Shown: positions 25,895-34,965, counted from the stretch's first letter. The stretch: 64,000 nucleotides of DNA from Candidatus Rifleibacteriota bacterium (GCA_018818125.1 JAHISQ010000115.1:62001-126000), one strand, 5' to 3'. Program-made: numbers and translations. The notes: generated from the letters alone by a model not told the origin.

Positions 25895-27052
25895 GTGGAA
25901 GACAAAAAAAAACTTGACAGTGATTCTGACGAGATTCGAGTAATTGAGGAAATAGTAGAAGGATACTGGATCTGCCCGAATTGTAACGCCAAAAATCGTG
26001 GTGCTGAACAGAAATGTAATGCTTGCGGAGCAGTTCGCAGCGAGAATGTTCAGTTTCACTGCGACGATAATGCGTCAGCAATAACTGACGAAGAAGAACT
26101 CAAAAAAGCCAAGGACGGCCCGGACTGGATCTGCCCATTTTGCAGCAACACCAGCCCTAATTCATCACCGAAATGCACGGGCTGCGGGTCTGCCAGAGAT
26201 TCTGGCAAAAAGCGCGCAGTAAAAGAAATACCGGCGGGGGGCGCCCCTGAGCAGAAAGGCCCGGCTCAACCAAAAGCGCCAGCCCAGCCAATGCCAACCG
26301 GATTCAAAATTGGCTGCGGCATTATCGCGCTTCTGCTTTTGATTGTCTCGTTTTTAAGCTGCCGCGAAACGGCAGACAAGGTTGAAATTCTCGACAATCA
26401 ATGGACAAGGGTCATCGAACGCTCTGAATATAAAACAGTAGAAGAGCAGGCCTGGGAAAACGAAGTTCCCAAGTCAGCTGTAAGACTTTCGAGCAGCCGC
26501 GAAATTCGTGATTACAAACAGATTCCAGACGGTTTTGAAGAAGTTGATGAAAGCTATACCGAGCGCGTAAAAATTGGCGAAGAGAAGGTCGAAGACGGTA
26601 AGACAGACTTGGGCAACGGGCGCTTTAAGGTCAAATACAAGATGGTGCCCAAATACAAAGAAGAGCAGCGCACTCGCAGAGTTAAGAAGCAGAAATATCG
26701 CAAAGAGCCAATTTATGACGAAAAGATTACCTTCAACATAGATCGCTGGATTGATATTGCTCCGGTCGAACTCAAAGGCAGTCAGGATGAACCCAAATGG
26801 CCGGATGCCGGGATAATTAAAAACACACCACCACGCGTTGGTGATATTTCAGAAAAGACCCGCAAAGAAACCTATGTGGTCAAGTTAAAGCGACTCAGTG
26901 ACAACAAAGGGTTTGAGGTTAAGAAGTTGCGCGACAAAGAACTGACTTTTGAGCAGTTTATGAAACTGCGCAAGGGATCCCAGTGGGAAGCTCTCTTCAG
27001 CGGCCTCGGCGATCTGCGTGAGATTAAGTTCGACGATCCCAAGAATAACTGA
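25895..27052 (+). CDS. Zinc-finger/zinc-ribbon single-pass membrane protein
   Basis: The protein has 385 residues; GTG start with GAGGAG seven bases upstream. Two RanBP2/double-zinc-ribbon fingers occur at about 28-50 (WICPNCNAKNRG..KCNACGA) and 77-100 (WICPFCSNTSPN..KCTGCGS), then a Pro/Ala-rich linker. One transmembrane helix follows (about 135-155, CGIIALLLLIVSFLSC). The C-terminal domain (160-385) shows the pattern W...IE...YKTVEEQAWENEVP and YDEKITFNIDRWIDIAPVE, shared by a family of zinc-ribbon membrane proteins whose role is unknown to me. An own promoter and terminator make it a single-gene unit. Confidence 0.82.
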   Translation: MEDKKKLDSDSDEIRVIEEIVEGYWICPNCNAKNRGAEQKCNACGAVRSENVQFHCDDNASAITDEEELKKAKDGPDWICPFCSNTSPNSSPKCTGCGSARDSGKKRAVKEIPAGGAPEQKGPAQPKAPAQPMPTGFKIGCGIIALLLLIVSFLSCRETADKVEILDNQWTRVIERSEYKTVEEQAWENEVPKSAVRLSSSREIRDYKQIPDGFEEVDESYTERVKIGEEKVEDGKTDLGNGRFKVKYKMVPKYKEEQRTRRVKKQKYRKEPIYDEKITFNIDRWIDIAPVELKGSQDEPKWPDAGIIKNTPPRVGDISEKTRKETYVVKLKRLSDNKGFEVKKLRDKELTFEQFMKLRKGSQWEALFSGLGDLREIKFDDPKNN

Positions 27053-27074
27053 GCAATCGACAGCAAAGTTTAGC

Positions 27075-27110
27075 AGCAATCCCCCACAGAAATGTGGGGG
27101 ATTGCTTTTT
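27075..27110 (+). terminator. Intrinsic terminator after the zinc-finger membrane protein
   Basis: A perfect 14-bp stem (27075-27088 with 27093-27106) closes a GAAA tetraloop and is followed by T5. Confidence 0.95.
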
Positions 27111-27148
27111 GACTGAATTTTGTCACAGCTGCGCGTTGCATTTATTTG

Positions 27149-27157
27149 TGCTATAAT
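27149..27157 (+). promoter_or_regulatory. Extended -10 promoter for the small lipoprotein
   Basis: TGCTATAAT at 27149-27157 is a perfect extended -10 box without a clear -35. TTTGTGCTATAAC near 25787-25798, upstream of the zinc-finger gene, is almost the same sequence, so this may be the preferred promoter form in this genome. Confidence 0.6.
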
Positions 27158-27248
27158 CTGATTCGCGTCAGAGTGCTTCTGCCGCATAAAATTTGTTCAT
27201 AACTGGCGTCAGCAAGCATTTGCGACAACGCCAAAACAGGAGATAACT

Positions 27249-27782
27249 ATGAATATTTTGAAACTGACACTCGTAATGATTCTTTCAATCGCCATGTTAA
27301 CCGGCTGTGGCGGTGGCGGTGGAAGCAGCAGCAACCCGGTTGCTACTCCGACTGATGACCAGTTACTCAAAGCAGATTACCCGGAGATTTACAACTCTTA
27401 CGCAAGTGTTCAGGCTGCTTTAGAAAACAATGTTGCAACCCCGGCGGAGAGAGTAGATGACTTTACAAGTTATGTCGCTAATGACTTTAAAGACATAGAC
27501 GGTAACCTCAACAAAAAAACCGAACTTTACAACACCACAAAAAGCCGTTTGGAAAGATACTACGTAAACAGTTATAAATTCGTTCCACTGAGCCATGAAG
27601 TTGCCAGTACAACAGAAATTACTGTTAAAACCTATATGTACATCAATGTATCAAAATTGGAGACCCCTGGTGTTGTTTTCGCAGATATCCCAATAACCCA
27701 GGATATCACTTGGAGAAAAAATGGCGCTTTATGGCAGATTTACCAAGGGCTGCCATATAAATCCAGCGAACTTTCATTCTGA
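27249..27782 (+). CDS. Small lipoprotein of unknown function
   Basis: The 177-residue protein starts with MNILKLTLVMILSIAMLTGC, a lipobox LTGC with the lipidated Cys at position 20, followed by a Gly/Ser linker (GGGGGSSS). The rest is an alpha+beta domain ending in ITWRKNGALWQIYQGLPY. This end, together with the helical start, resembles the NTF2/SnoaL-like 'WrivDg' pattern; this is a weak resemblance only. AGGAGA precedes the ATG. An own promoter and terminator surround it. Confidence 0.78.
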   Translation: MNILKLTLVMILSIAMLTGCGGGGGSSSNPVATPTDDQLLKADYPEIYNSYASVQAALENNVATPAERVDDFTSYVANDFKDIDGNLNKKTELYNTTKSRLERYYVNSYKFVPLSHEVASTTEITVKTYMYINVSKLETPGVVFADIPITQDITWRKNGALWQIYQGLPYKSSELSF

Positions 27783-27809
27783 ACTATGAATTTGTTTCGA
27801 GAAACAATC

Positions 27810-27844
27810 GCCGGGGCTCAAGATTTTGAGCCCCGGCTTTTTTT
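27810..27844 (+). terminator. Intrinsic terminator after the small lipoprotein
   Basis: A 12-bp perfect GC-rich stem (27810-27821 with 27826-27837) with four-base loop is followed by T7. Confidence 0.95.
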
Positions 27845-27943
27845 ACCTGCAGCTGTTACTGGGTGAATCATTTTTAAAAACGATATCGCCAAGATCGATA
27901 CGTTCGTTATGTAAAGCCGGGCTTCGACAGAAGCTAATGTGAC

Positions 27944-27984
27944 TAAAAACACTGGAGCTGTCCCGTATTATGGAACAGCTCCAG
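27944..27984 (-). terminator. Intrinsic terminator for the 28047-30425 gene pair
   Basis: CTGGAGCTGT (27952-27961) pairs with ACAGCTCCAG (27975-27984). On the minus strand the stem is followed by TGTTTTTAG. Confidence 0.75.
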
Positions 27985-28046
27985 CAAGAAAGTCTTCTTT
28001 TGAAAACCCTGACCGCACCTGAATGACACCGAAATCAGGACATATC

Positions 28047-29069
28047 CTACTTAATTTTCAGTGGCACGAAAAGAACCTGCCGATTGCCGGCCAGATCAGT
28101 GGCGTCAACATACAAATATGGGTTATCAGGCATCTTCAAATCAGATAGCTTTATTTCAGCCGAGTTGATCGCGCTGATCGGAGTTGGTTCACCGCCGGCG
28201 CCACTACAGATACCGTATTTCAGCTTGCCGGTGTCAAGCTTGTAGTTGTCTTCACCATTTACTTTTATATTCAACACAGCATCAGCAGGGACACTGATAG
28301 CAGCACGTTCCGGAGTAACAACCATGCCAAGTCCGAGCTGCAGTCCCTGAACGGCAAGTATTTCGTCTACAGCCAATTCATTTACCAGTGCACCGCTGAA
28401 GTAAACATCTGCAAGCTTTGGCAGCGGGTATTTGTTTGGCGGATTCTCCGCCACCCAGAAAGTGCCAGAACGGCCGCCTTTAACCGAGATTTCGAGACCA
28501 CAGGTCGGAGGCGTGATATCAAGAACTCGCACATCCTGACCCACACTCGAATTGGCAAAAGTCCCTTTGGTTTTGCCGGGCTCAGAAAGATCATAACGCA
28601 TCTTGCGACCAATATGACAGGTTATTGCGCCCTTCCCGGTCGGTCTAACTGGTGTTACCACCATCTGGTTCAAGGCCAGCTGCTGAGTTGATGATGCGCT
28701 GGTGTTTTTGTTGGTTTCCCAGTCGATGAAAAACCATGAAACAGCAGCGTTACGCACCCATAAAGGGTTTGGAATTTCCACACCATTGTATTCGACAGGC
28801 GGAGCGGGGTCAAAGATAGCAGTGTCGGCTACCAAAGTTATCGGAACATCTTCGGTCAACGTGGCTGGAATAGCCTCACCATTCTCCAGATATATCTTCA
28901 TCGGGAGGACCGGACTGAGTTCCGTCGGATGCTCCCCTATGGTTACACCCTCAAGCCAGGGAGTCCCTTTTGAAGATCCTGTATTTGCGGCATCCTGAGC
29001 AAACAATGTGGCTGAACCCGCCGAAACAACGATTACTGCGATTAATAGTAACGAACACTTAATCTTCAT
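28047..29069 (-). CDS. Secreted protein of unknown function (Ig-like type)
   Basis: The 340-residue protein has a Sec signal peptide (MKIKCSLLLIAVIVVSAGSA, cleavage after LFA near 24). It is rich in beta strands. The segment RVLDITPPTCGLEI is the usual lead-in to an Ig-like domain, and the C-terminus YVDATDLAGNRQVLFVPLKI is an Ig-type last strand. The same layout, a D.T(P/S)P lead-in and an 'ATD..GN' end, appears in the next gene upstream (29097) and in the large protein at 59453, so these are probably distant relatives. It lies 27 bases after the 29097 gene and is probably co-transcribed. Confidence 0.75.
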   Translation of the reverse strand: MKIKCSLLLIAVIVVSAGSATLFAQDAANTGSSKGTPWLEGVTIGEHPTELSPVLPMKIYLENGEAIPATLTEDVPITLVADTAIFDPAPPVEYNGVEIPNPLWVRNAAVSWFFIDWETNKNTSASSTQQLALNQMVVTPVRPTGKGAITCHIGRKMRYDLSEPGKTKGTFANSSVGQDVRVLDITPPTCGLEISVKGGRSGTFWVAENPPNKYPLPKLADVYFSGALVNELAVDEILAVQGLQLGLGMVVTPERAAISVPADAVLNIKVNGEDNYKLDTGKLKYGICSGAGGEPTPISAINSAEIKLSDLKMPDNPYLYVDATDLAGNRQVLFVPLKIK

Positions 29070-29096
29070 GCTTTTATTTTATCTCCAGAAACTCAA

Positions 29097-30425
29097 TTAT
29101 CGGTTTTTGCCGCCTTCAAAAGCAGCCTGAGTATTAACAACATACAAAGGCATCCTGATTGTTGTCAAATTGCCGTCTTTGTCAGTGGCGATTGTGCTGA
29201 AATAGTAGTCTGGCTGTTCCTGATACTCTTCACGAGGATAATTGGGAACACGAAACAGATAGCTGGCACCAACTTTTGCAATTTCATCGCCATCAGCATT
29301 TTCGATTCTTGCAGTCACCTGACCGGCAGTGGCTCGCTTATTTCCGTTGTCAGTAGATACTGCAGCAAAAATAAAGGGAACATTGCGACGCACATAAACA
29401 CCCTTTAAGCTTTTTTCTTCGCCGCCAACAACGTTTACATGGTTGTTATAGCTCTCCTGGTCGATTTTTGCAGTCAACTTGCCGCTTTCAAATTTGGGTG
29501 AGCCACGTTCGTTGAAAAGAGTGCCAGCAATTGAAAGGCGGGCAGTTTTTTCCCATGGGATACGATTTCGTTCGCCTTCCTGGCCTTCTTCGAGGAAGAT
29601 ATAGCTTGCGGCTTCATAATCTTTCACATCGGTAGAAAACGGTTGGCCAAAGTTTTCCAGAATTTTGCTGGCCATCTGTGCTTTCAGCACTTCTTCTGTT
29701 GCCGCCATATCAATACTTCCGGCGCCTTCCTGGAAAGCTACCCAGATATCGGGAGATGTACAGTCGTGAACCTGGATACCGATACGCTGTTGGGCAGTCA
29801 CAGTCTTTTCTTCGCCCGCAGCGCCGGCGCCGTCGTCTTCTCCGTCAGTACCAGTGCCGGTGCCAGTGCTTGTGCTTGTGCTTGTAGTTGCAGAGCCTTC
29901 ACTGCCTGCAGTCGAATCTTCTTCGCCACCAGAATCGCCCACATCATCTTCTTCGGCGCCGCCAGCAGTTGAAACCAGTCTGGCACCACCATTATGAACC
30001 TGGTAATAGCCGGGATCGGTGATATTACTGCTATTTGTAGCCGCATTGGTGTTCTCTGAGCTTTGGGTGACCAAATTGCCAGAGTCATCTTCTTTTTTTA
30101 CTTCCCAGTTGATATTGGGTTCACTTTCGAACTTAGCACTTTCCGCAATAGCAGCGGCATCCACATTATACAGATTAGAGTTCTCCTGCATAAGATAACC
30201 AACGTCTTCAAGCCATTGGAGGTCGCCATCTCCAGATTCCTTGCCTCTGAATCCTTCGGGCATGACATACTTGTCATCTTTAACACCCAGCGTCATGTCA
30301 GTACTGCCAGGAATAGCAGATTCTTCTTCGGTTGTTGCCTCATCAGTCTGTCCAAAAACCGGCCATACTGACACACAAACAAAAACAACTGCAATTGTTA
30401 ACCAGAACCTGTAGCTGAATTTCAT
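29097..30425 (-). CDS. Secreted acidic protein with low-complexity linker
   Basis: The 442-residue protein has a signal peptide (WLTIAVVFVCVSVWPVFG) and a GGAGGAG ribosome site. Residues about 40-150 are acidic and Ser/Asn-rich. A linker of alternating Ser/Thr/Gly (TSTSTSTGTGTGTDGEDDG, about 175-200) derives from short GGTGCC/AGCACA-type repeats. The second half contains IGIQVHDCTSPDIWVAF and ends near DYYFSTIATDKDGNLTTI, the same lead-in and end pattern as the 28047 protein. The linker suggests two domains held apart, as in envelope or extracellular proteins. No family is recognised. Confidence 0.75.
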   Translation of the reverse strand: MKFSYRFWLTIAVVFVCVSVWPVFGQTDEATTEEESAIPGSTDMTLGVKDDKYVMPEGFRGKESGDGDLQWLEDVGYLMQENSNLYNVDAAAIAESAKFESEPNINWEVKKEDDSGNLVTQSSENTNAATNSSNITDPGYYQVHNGGARLVSTAGGAEEDDVGDSGGEEDSTAGSEGSATTSTSTSTGTGTGTDGEDDGAGAAGEEKTVTAQQRIGIQVHDCTSPDIWVAFQEGAGSIDMAATEEVLKAQMASKILENFGQPFSTDVKDYEAASYIFLEEGQEGERNRIPWEKTARLSIAGTLFNERGSPKFESGKLTAKIDQESYNNHVNVVGGEEKSLKGVYVRRNVPFIFAAVSTDNGNKRATAGQVTARIENADGDEIAKVGASYLFRVPNYPREEYQEQPDYYFSTIATDKDGNLTTIRMPLYVVNTQAAFEGGKNR

Positions 30426-30802
30426 AAGCTCTCCTCCATTTTTTTGCGGCTATATTTAATGCTCAAGGCGACATGATAGATTTTGAAAAAAGGTAAAAGA
30501 ATCCTTTCTTAGCCTCACTATAGCTTGCTTTTCTTAAAATCTGGCCTCATCTACTGAAGCATTAATATTTCCATGTACAAACCCATTCTATAATGAGTTA
30601 CGAAAAATCACCAAATGATGTTTCAAAAAATAAATGTATTTTTTCTGCCCTGAAAAAGAATGATCTCCAAATTTCCTATGCTTTGATTGGAGCTAAAACA
30701 CGAAAGCTCGCTATTTAAGCAGATTTCTTACTAGGCAAAAACGAACTAACCTGACATCACACTAAGGATGTAACTAAGTCTGGATTTGAACTACGATTTT
30801 TT
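30426..30802. other. AT-rich non-coding stretch
   Basis: These 377 bases between two minus-strand genes contain no convincing gene or strong terminator. TTTTTTT on the plus strand near 30798 and several A/T tracts occur. The right end follows the stop of the 30803 gene and the left end must hold the promoter of the 29097 gene; a TAAATAT near 30450 on the minus strand could be its -10. Confidence 0.4.
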
Positions 30803-31621
30803 TCAAGAGGCAGGGCGGAGTTTAATTCTTACCCGACAGGCACCGCTGCCGCATCGGCCGCCATTAACAACTCTGTTGATTCCTACGTATATATCGTAGT
30901 TTGATTTTCCTTCTTTGTCTTCCTGGCCGTTGAGACTAAAAATATATGGGGACTTCAATGCCCCATCCAGCCCAAGGTTATTCTGCCAGGTCAAACGATT
31001 ATCACTGACTTCAAAAATCACTGTGCTGCCTGGCACTGCCAGTGCTTTAGCAGAAGCCAACACTTTGCCGGTTTGGGGATCGGCTTCCATGAAGTCATCC
31101 CCATAAACACCAAGATTGCCCTCAAGTATCTGAACTTCGCCGTCACGGCTCTGATGGCCGCTGTCCCCAGAATAGCCGTTATTGGAAGGCGAATCTCCGA
31201 TGTTCAAGGTCCAGCCAGTCATTTTTTCACCGTAAAGCACCTCGATGCGGGCTCTTGTCATCTCTGTGGTTTTTGGGTCCAGAACCAGCTTTACTACTGC
31301 CTGACCTTCTGTCGGACCGGAAAACGCACTAATAGCCTGAGTGTTTCGGATACCAATGCGATTATTTACCAGATCAACTTCACAATCCACATCGGCAGGA
31401 AACTCCGAAAGTGGAATTTTCTCAGGTTCAGAAATGCCCGCATCTTTGTAATCCCAGCAATTGCGGCCGGGTGGGAGAAACTGGGGACCTTCAGGTGATT
31501 GATTTATTATCTCGGTTTCCTGAGCAGCAATACGATCGGAAGTTTCTGCATTTAATGCCCCGGCCAGAAAAATCGAAAAAGGAAGAACAGCTGGCAAAAG
31601 CCTGCGAATGAACATTTTCAA
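30803..31621 (-). CDS. Secreted protein of unknown function
   Basis: The protein has 272 residues. TTG at 31621 lies eight bases after AGGAG; the ATG two codons later (31615) is an alternative. A signal peptide (FIRRLLPAVLPFSIFLAGAL, cleavage after LNA) precedes a beta-rich mature part with an acidic N-terminal region. Paired cysteines near the end (GGRCGSGACRVRIKL) probably form a disulfide. The segment AVVKLVLDPKTTEMTRARIEVLYGEKMTGW suggests a carbohydrate-binding-like or jelly-roll sheet, but no family is recognised. It forms its own unit downstream of the DUF805 terminator. Confidence 0.72.
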   Translation of the reverse strand: MKMFIRRLLPAVLPFSIFLAGALNAETSDRIAAQETEIINQSPEGPQFLPPGRNCWDYKDAGISEPEKIPLSEFPADVDCEVDLVNNRIGIRNTQAISAFSGPTEGQAVVKLVLDPKTTEMTRARIEVLYGEKMTGWTLNIGDSPSNNGYSGDSGHQSRDGEVQILEGNLGVYGDDFMEADPQTGKVLASAKALAVPGSTVIFEVSDNRLTWQNNLGLDGALKSPYIFSLNGQEDKEGKSNYDIYVGINRVVNGGRCGSGACRVRIKLRPAS

Positions 31622-31736
31622 AGCTTTTTCTCCTGACGGATTGAATCATGCGTCTTTATTATAAACCGGAAAAAGAAATAAAATCAAAAAACCTGGTTTG
31701 CAGCAGCAATTCTCGATCAGATTTGTTCTTTGTTGA

Positions 31737-31783
31737 CGACAAAAGGCTGTCTTCATTGTGCTTTGCAATGAAGACAGCCTTTT
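31737..31783 (-). terminator. Terminator after the DUF805 gene
   Basis: An 18-bp perfect stem (31741-31758 with 31766-31783) is followed on the minus strand by TTTT. It lies 14 bases after the DUF805 stop codon. Confidence 0.85.
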
Positions 31784-31797
31784 AAGAAATGCTTAAA

Positions 31798-32136
31798 TCA
31801 GTCTGGTGCCGAACCGTATTCGTTGGCACCGGAGCTTTCCTGGAGCATGAAAACCAGCATAGCCAGCCAACCAAGCACTGGAATGAAGCCAAGAAGCAGA
31901 TACCATCCACTTTTTCCGGTATCATGCAAGCGCCGGACACCGACCGTGATGCTTGGTATCAGTGTAGCAAGAGCAAAGAGTCCGCCCAGTATGCCAATCA
32001 AACCAATTTGTTTGGCCATAATGCTAAGAACAATATTAACAGCAAAGTTTATTAAGACAAAAGTCCAGTATTCACGCTTACCAGCGCGCCCTTCAAATGT
32101 CGCAAATTTCATCCAGGGCTGCACATATATTTCCAT
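31798..32136 (-). CDS. DUF805 family membrane protein
   Basis: The 112-residue protein has the DUF805 hallmarks: an N-terminal FEGRAGKREYWTFVL, helices NFAVNIVLSIMAK and IGILGGLFALATLIPSITV, and the conserved VRRLHDTGKSGWYLLLGFIPVLGW. It is an inner-membrane protein with probably four helices. The family is widespread but has no assigned biochemical role. AGGAGG five to six bases before the ATG confirms the start. It is divergent from the 32178 gene. Confidence 0.93.
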   Translation of the reverse strand: MEIYVQPWMKFATFEGRAGKREYWTFVLINFAVNIVLSIMAKQIGLIGILGGLFALATLIPSITVGVRRLHDTGKSGWYLLLGFIPVLGWLAMLVFMLQESSGANEYGSAPD

Positions 32137-32177
32137 AAAAGTCCTCCTAAAATAATATCGTCGTCAGAACTATCGAC

Positions 32178-33017
32178 ATGATCAATCCTTCTTTTCATAA
32201 TCTTGTCGAAATTTTGACGGGTATTGCTTTTGCTGCTGAAAAGGGATACACTGTTATGATCCACAAAGGAGTCGGGCCATATATGTCACCTCAGATCGAA
32301 ACGATTAAAAACCTTTTCAGTGAGCTTTTTGCCAAACTTATGGCCTTCTGCCTTGAGGAAGATTACCTTCAGGATCTCGGCGAGTCACTCGAAGTCTTCT
32401 ATAACCTACAGGAAGGCGAAGAATACGAATTCGACCCGACTGAGGAATTTCTTTTTCTAAGCTGGTTTCTGCTCGACGATTGTGACGCAGACGGCAACGG
32501 CCTGATCGACGAATTTGTCCGCACCTACACCGACGAACTGAGTCTGCAGGAAATGCAGGTATGCCACGCCCTTAAAGACACTCACCTGACGCTTTTACAG
32601 ATCAAAAGCTCAGTGCCCGGCGTCTCGATGCAACTTAAAGATGTTTTTCTCGGCGAAGAATTTCAGGTCACCGAATCTGTCGGTTCAGAAGACATTGCCG
32701 AAAATAGCCTGCTGTTCACCCGTGTGTTACGCCTGGGCGATGTGAGGTTTCTGGTTGGTGCCGGTATTTTCCTTGATCCATCGGTGCTCGAACCATTAAC
32801 CCAGTTTGTTACCGATCAATTCAAACAGGACTGTGAAGACGGTCATCACATGAGTTTTAAAGAATTTCTCAAACTCAACGGCGAACTTATAAACTGGTGG
32901 ATACGCGCCTTTGAAAAAGGTGAACTCTTCGAAGACGGCCCCGAAGACGAGCCAGAACCTGAACGCCCTGACAGCCCAGGTGGCGACAGTGACGACAAAC
33001 CACTGACCACCTGCTGA
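32178..33017 (+). CDS. Cytoplasmic protein resembling the core of SEC-C/YecA-type proteins
   Basis: The 279-residue acidic protein has no signal peptide. The central order FLFLSWFLLDD, then a helix with LIDEFVRTYTDELS, then 'TLLQIKSSVPGVSMQLKDVFLGEEFQVTES' and 'ENSLLFTRVLRLGDVRFLVGAGIFLDP' matches the domain that usually precedes a SEC-C zinc motif in YecA-like proteins. Here the C-terminus has no SEC-C motif but an acidic proline-rich tail (EDEPEPERPDSPGGDSDD). The segment DCDADGNGLIDEF looks like an EF-hand loop but lies where relatives have a plain loop. The role is unknown. The ribosome site is weak. Confidence 0.7.
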   Translation: MINPSFHNLVEILTGIAFAAEKGYTVMIHKGVGPYMSPQIETIKNLFSELFAKLMAFCLEEDYLQDLGESLEVFYNLQEGEEYEFDPTEEFLFLSWFLLDDCDADGNGLIDEFVRTYTDELSLQEMQVCHALKDTHLTLLQIKSSVPGVSMQLKDVFLGEEFQVTESVGSEDIAENSLLFTRVLRLGDVRFLVGAGIFLDPSVLEPLTQFVTDQFKQDCEDGHHMSFKEFLKLNGELINWWIRAFEKGELFEDGPEDEPEPERPDSPGGDSDDKPLTTC

Positions 33018-33036
33018 TAAAAGTTGCCTTTAAATT

Positions 33037-33075
33037 AATCGCCCCGGAGTCTGAAAGACACCGGGGCGATTTTAT
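33037..33075. terminator. Bidirectional terminator between convergent genes
   Basis: AATCGCCCCGG (33037-33047) pairs with CCGGGGCGATT (33061-33071), and an inner GTCT/AGAC continues the stem. TTTT flanks it on the plus strand and AATT-rich sequence on the other. Confidence 0.85.
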
Positions 33076-33090
33076 CTATATGATGACCAG

Positions 33091-34965
33091 TCAGGGCCCG
33101 TAGCGTCCCATCTGCACGCCATTTTCGCCAGCCGTCAAACAAGGAGAATCACTTGCATAGCCGGCCGCCACGGTCTGCAGCTGATAGTCATAAGGCACGC
33201 CACCAAGAAACAGCGGATCAACCTCAATATTTGAGGTGCCAGTGGCACTGGTGCCATTAAAGGCATAGGTGTAATTGTAAATGTCGTTAAAGCTCATGGT
33301 TGGCGTTGCCAGAGCCTGTGTCTGGTTGATTCCGTAAATAGCTTTAGTCGAGCCGGTATAAGAAATAATGTTGTTAGTGATGGTCGGGTTACCAAAATCA
33401 ACCTGCACACCAATCAGACAGTCAACGGTGTTTTGCTCGAAAAAATCATCGCCAAGCAACGCAATACCGGTCTGGTTATCAACGAACAAATTGTTTCGAA
33501 TATTCGAGTTAGACGAAATCATGCCGACGTCGCAGTCTCTGATCGTGTTATAGCGCACATTTAAAGCGGTCGACAACCCGATATTAAGCCCTACACCACA
33601 CAGACCAAATTCGCTGTTTTCGACCGACGGAGTCGAGCCTTCGCTCTTCACGCCTTCGTCAGCAAACATGACGGTAGAATAGCGCAACATATTCTCGGCC
33701 TGATTAGTGCCAAGAAAGGCTATGCCTCCCCAGTTGGCACGCTTGGGAAAAGACTCGGCGGAAGTAAACACTATACGCTTGTTCTCTGAGCCAACAGCCA
33801 TGAGACCGCCCTGAATGATCAGATCAGTCATACTGGCACCCTGCGGATCAGGCATTGAATCAATCTGGGTAAATTTAACTTCAACACCTGGTTCAATAGT
33901 CAATACCGCACCACCACGCACGCGGACATCACCCTTTACAATATACGGGCTTTCTGCCAGTGTCCAGGTCCTGTTTTCAGATAGTATGCCAGGCGTTAAC
34001 ATCTGAAGAGTCTGAGTCGAAGCACTCTCATTGCCTGCCACATCGACAGCTTTAAGCTGATAGTAATACTTGACGGCAATTTTAAGCCCTTCATCCACAT
34101 AGCTGAAAGTGCCTGAGGCATCTGCGCCTGAAGAAATCGGATCAGCGTTTACACGTGCAAAAGGCCCGGCAACTGCTTCGGAACGATAGAGATTGTAACC
34201 GGCCAGATCGCTTTCTGTATTGGCTGTCCAGGTTAAGGTCAGCTTTTCCATGACATTTGGTGAGCTTATCACAAAATTCTGGGGTATAACAGGCGCTGCA
34301 CCACTCGGAGTGGCGAACTGATATTCTGACGACACACCCTCGTTTCTCTCGAAGTCAAAAGACCTGACTCTGAAATGATAGGTTCTTCCCGGCAAAAGCC
34401 CACTTAACACAATTTTGTGGTCACTGACCATGGAAGTATCAGAGGCAGTATTAGTATAGGGGCTCAGGCCAACTGGCCCAAGCGCATAATCAACATAGGA
34501 ATCGCCCGGTTCATTGGTTTTCCAGACAATATCGGCAGTGTTTTCGGTCAGATTCTGGACAACTACATCAGTAATAACAGGTGGCAGACCATCTACAACT
34601 GAAAAAGTGATGTCGACATTTTCCAGAGTATCTCCGCGAGGCACAGTGACAATCTTTACTACAGACTGTTCTTCATAGGTTGCAACCAGCTTTTTCTCGC
34701 CAGGATCTATACCTATAAGCGAATATCGACCAAGCTCATCGGTTGAAGCGGCATGATTTCCACCATAAATCTCTACCTTGGCTTCAAAGAGAGCTTTACC
34801 ATTACTGTCGAATACCTTTCCGGTTACATTGCCCTTAACCGGAGCTGAAGTGTTTAAACAACCGGTAGCTCCGAAAAGCACCAAAATCGCCACAAAAATG
34901 GCGAAAAGTCTTGCCGAATTGATTATCTGAGGGCTTTTTCTGTTTTCGCCCGCTTTCCTTGTCAT
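33091..34965 (-). CDS. Lipoprotein with carboxypeptidase-regulatory-like, Fn3 and right-handed beta-helix regions
   Basis: The protein has 624 residues. A lipoprotein signal ends in GATGC (Cys near 36). Next is a carboxypeptidase regulatory-like (CnaB-type) domain (about 45-125; GKVFDSNGKALFEAKVEIYGG, DELGRYSLIGIDPGEKKL). Two fibronectin type III domains follow (about 130-225 and 230-325; DIVWKTNEPGDSYVDYALG, LTLTWTANTESDLAGYNLYR). The last 290 residues form a parallel beta-helix with PbH1-like turns (NIRNNLFVDNQTGIAL, TVDCLIGVQVDFGNPTITNN). It is likely an outer-membrane or surface carbohydrate-binding protein. It follows the TPR lipoprotein gene through a structured 98-base gap. Confidence 0.88.
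   Translation of the reverse strand: MTRKAGENRKSPQIINSARLFAIFVAILVLFGATGCLNTSAPVKGNVTGKVFDSNGKALFEAKVEIYGGNHAASTDELGRYSLIGIDPGEKKLVATYEEQSVVKIVTVPRGDTLENVDITFSVVDGLPPVITDVVVQNLTENTADIVWKTNEPGDSYVDYALGPVGLSPYTNTASDTSMVSDHKIVLSGLLPGRTYHFRVRSFDFERNEGVSSEYQFATPSGAAPVIPQNFVISSPNVMEKLTLTWTANTESDLAGYNLYRSEAVAGPFARVNADPISSGADASGTFSYVDEGLKIAVKYYYQLKAVDVAGNESASTQTLQMLTPGILSENRTWTLAESPYIVKGDVRVRGGAVLTIEPGVEVKFTQIDSMPDPQGASMTDLIIQGGLMAVGSENKRIVFTSAESFPKRANWGGIAFLGTNQAENMLRYSTVMFADEGVKSEGSTPSVENSEFGLCGVGLNIGLSTALNVRYNTIRDCDVGMISSNSNIRNNLFVDNQTGIALLGDDFFEQNTVDCLIGVQVDFGNPTITNNIISYTGSTKAIYGINQTQALATPTMSFNDIYNYTYAFNGTSATGTSNIEVDPLFLGGVPYDYQLQTVAAGYASDSPCLTAGENGVQMGRYGP

Noticed and set aside
29820-29900. Short tandem repeats considered as a phase-variable microsatellite
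   Set aside because: The units are imperfect six-base variants encoding a Ser/Thr/Gly linker and change length in multiples of three, so no frameshift switching is expected.
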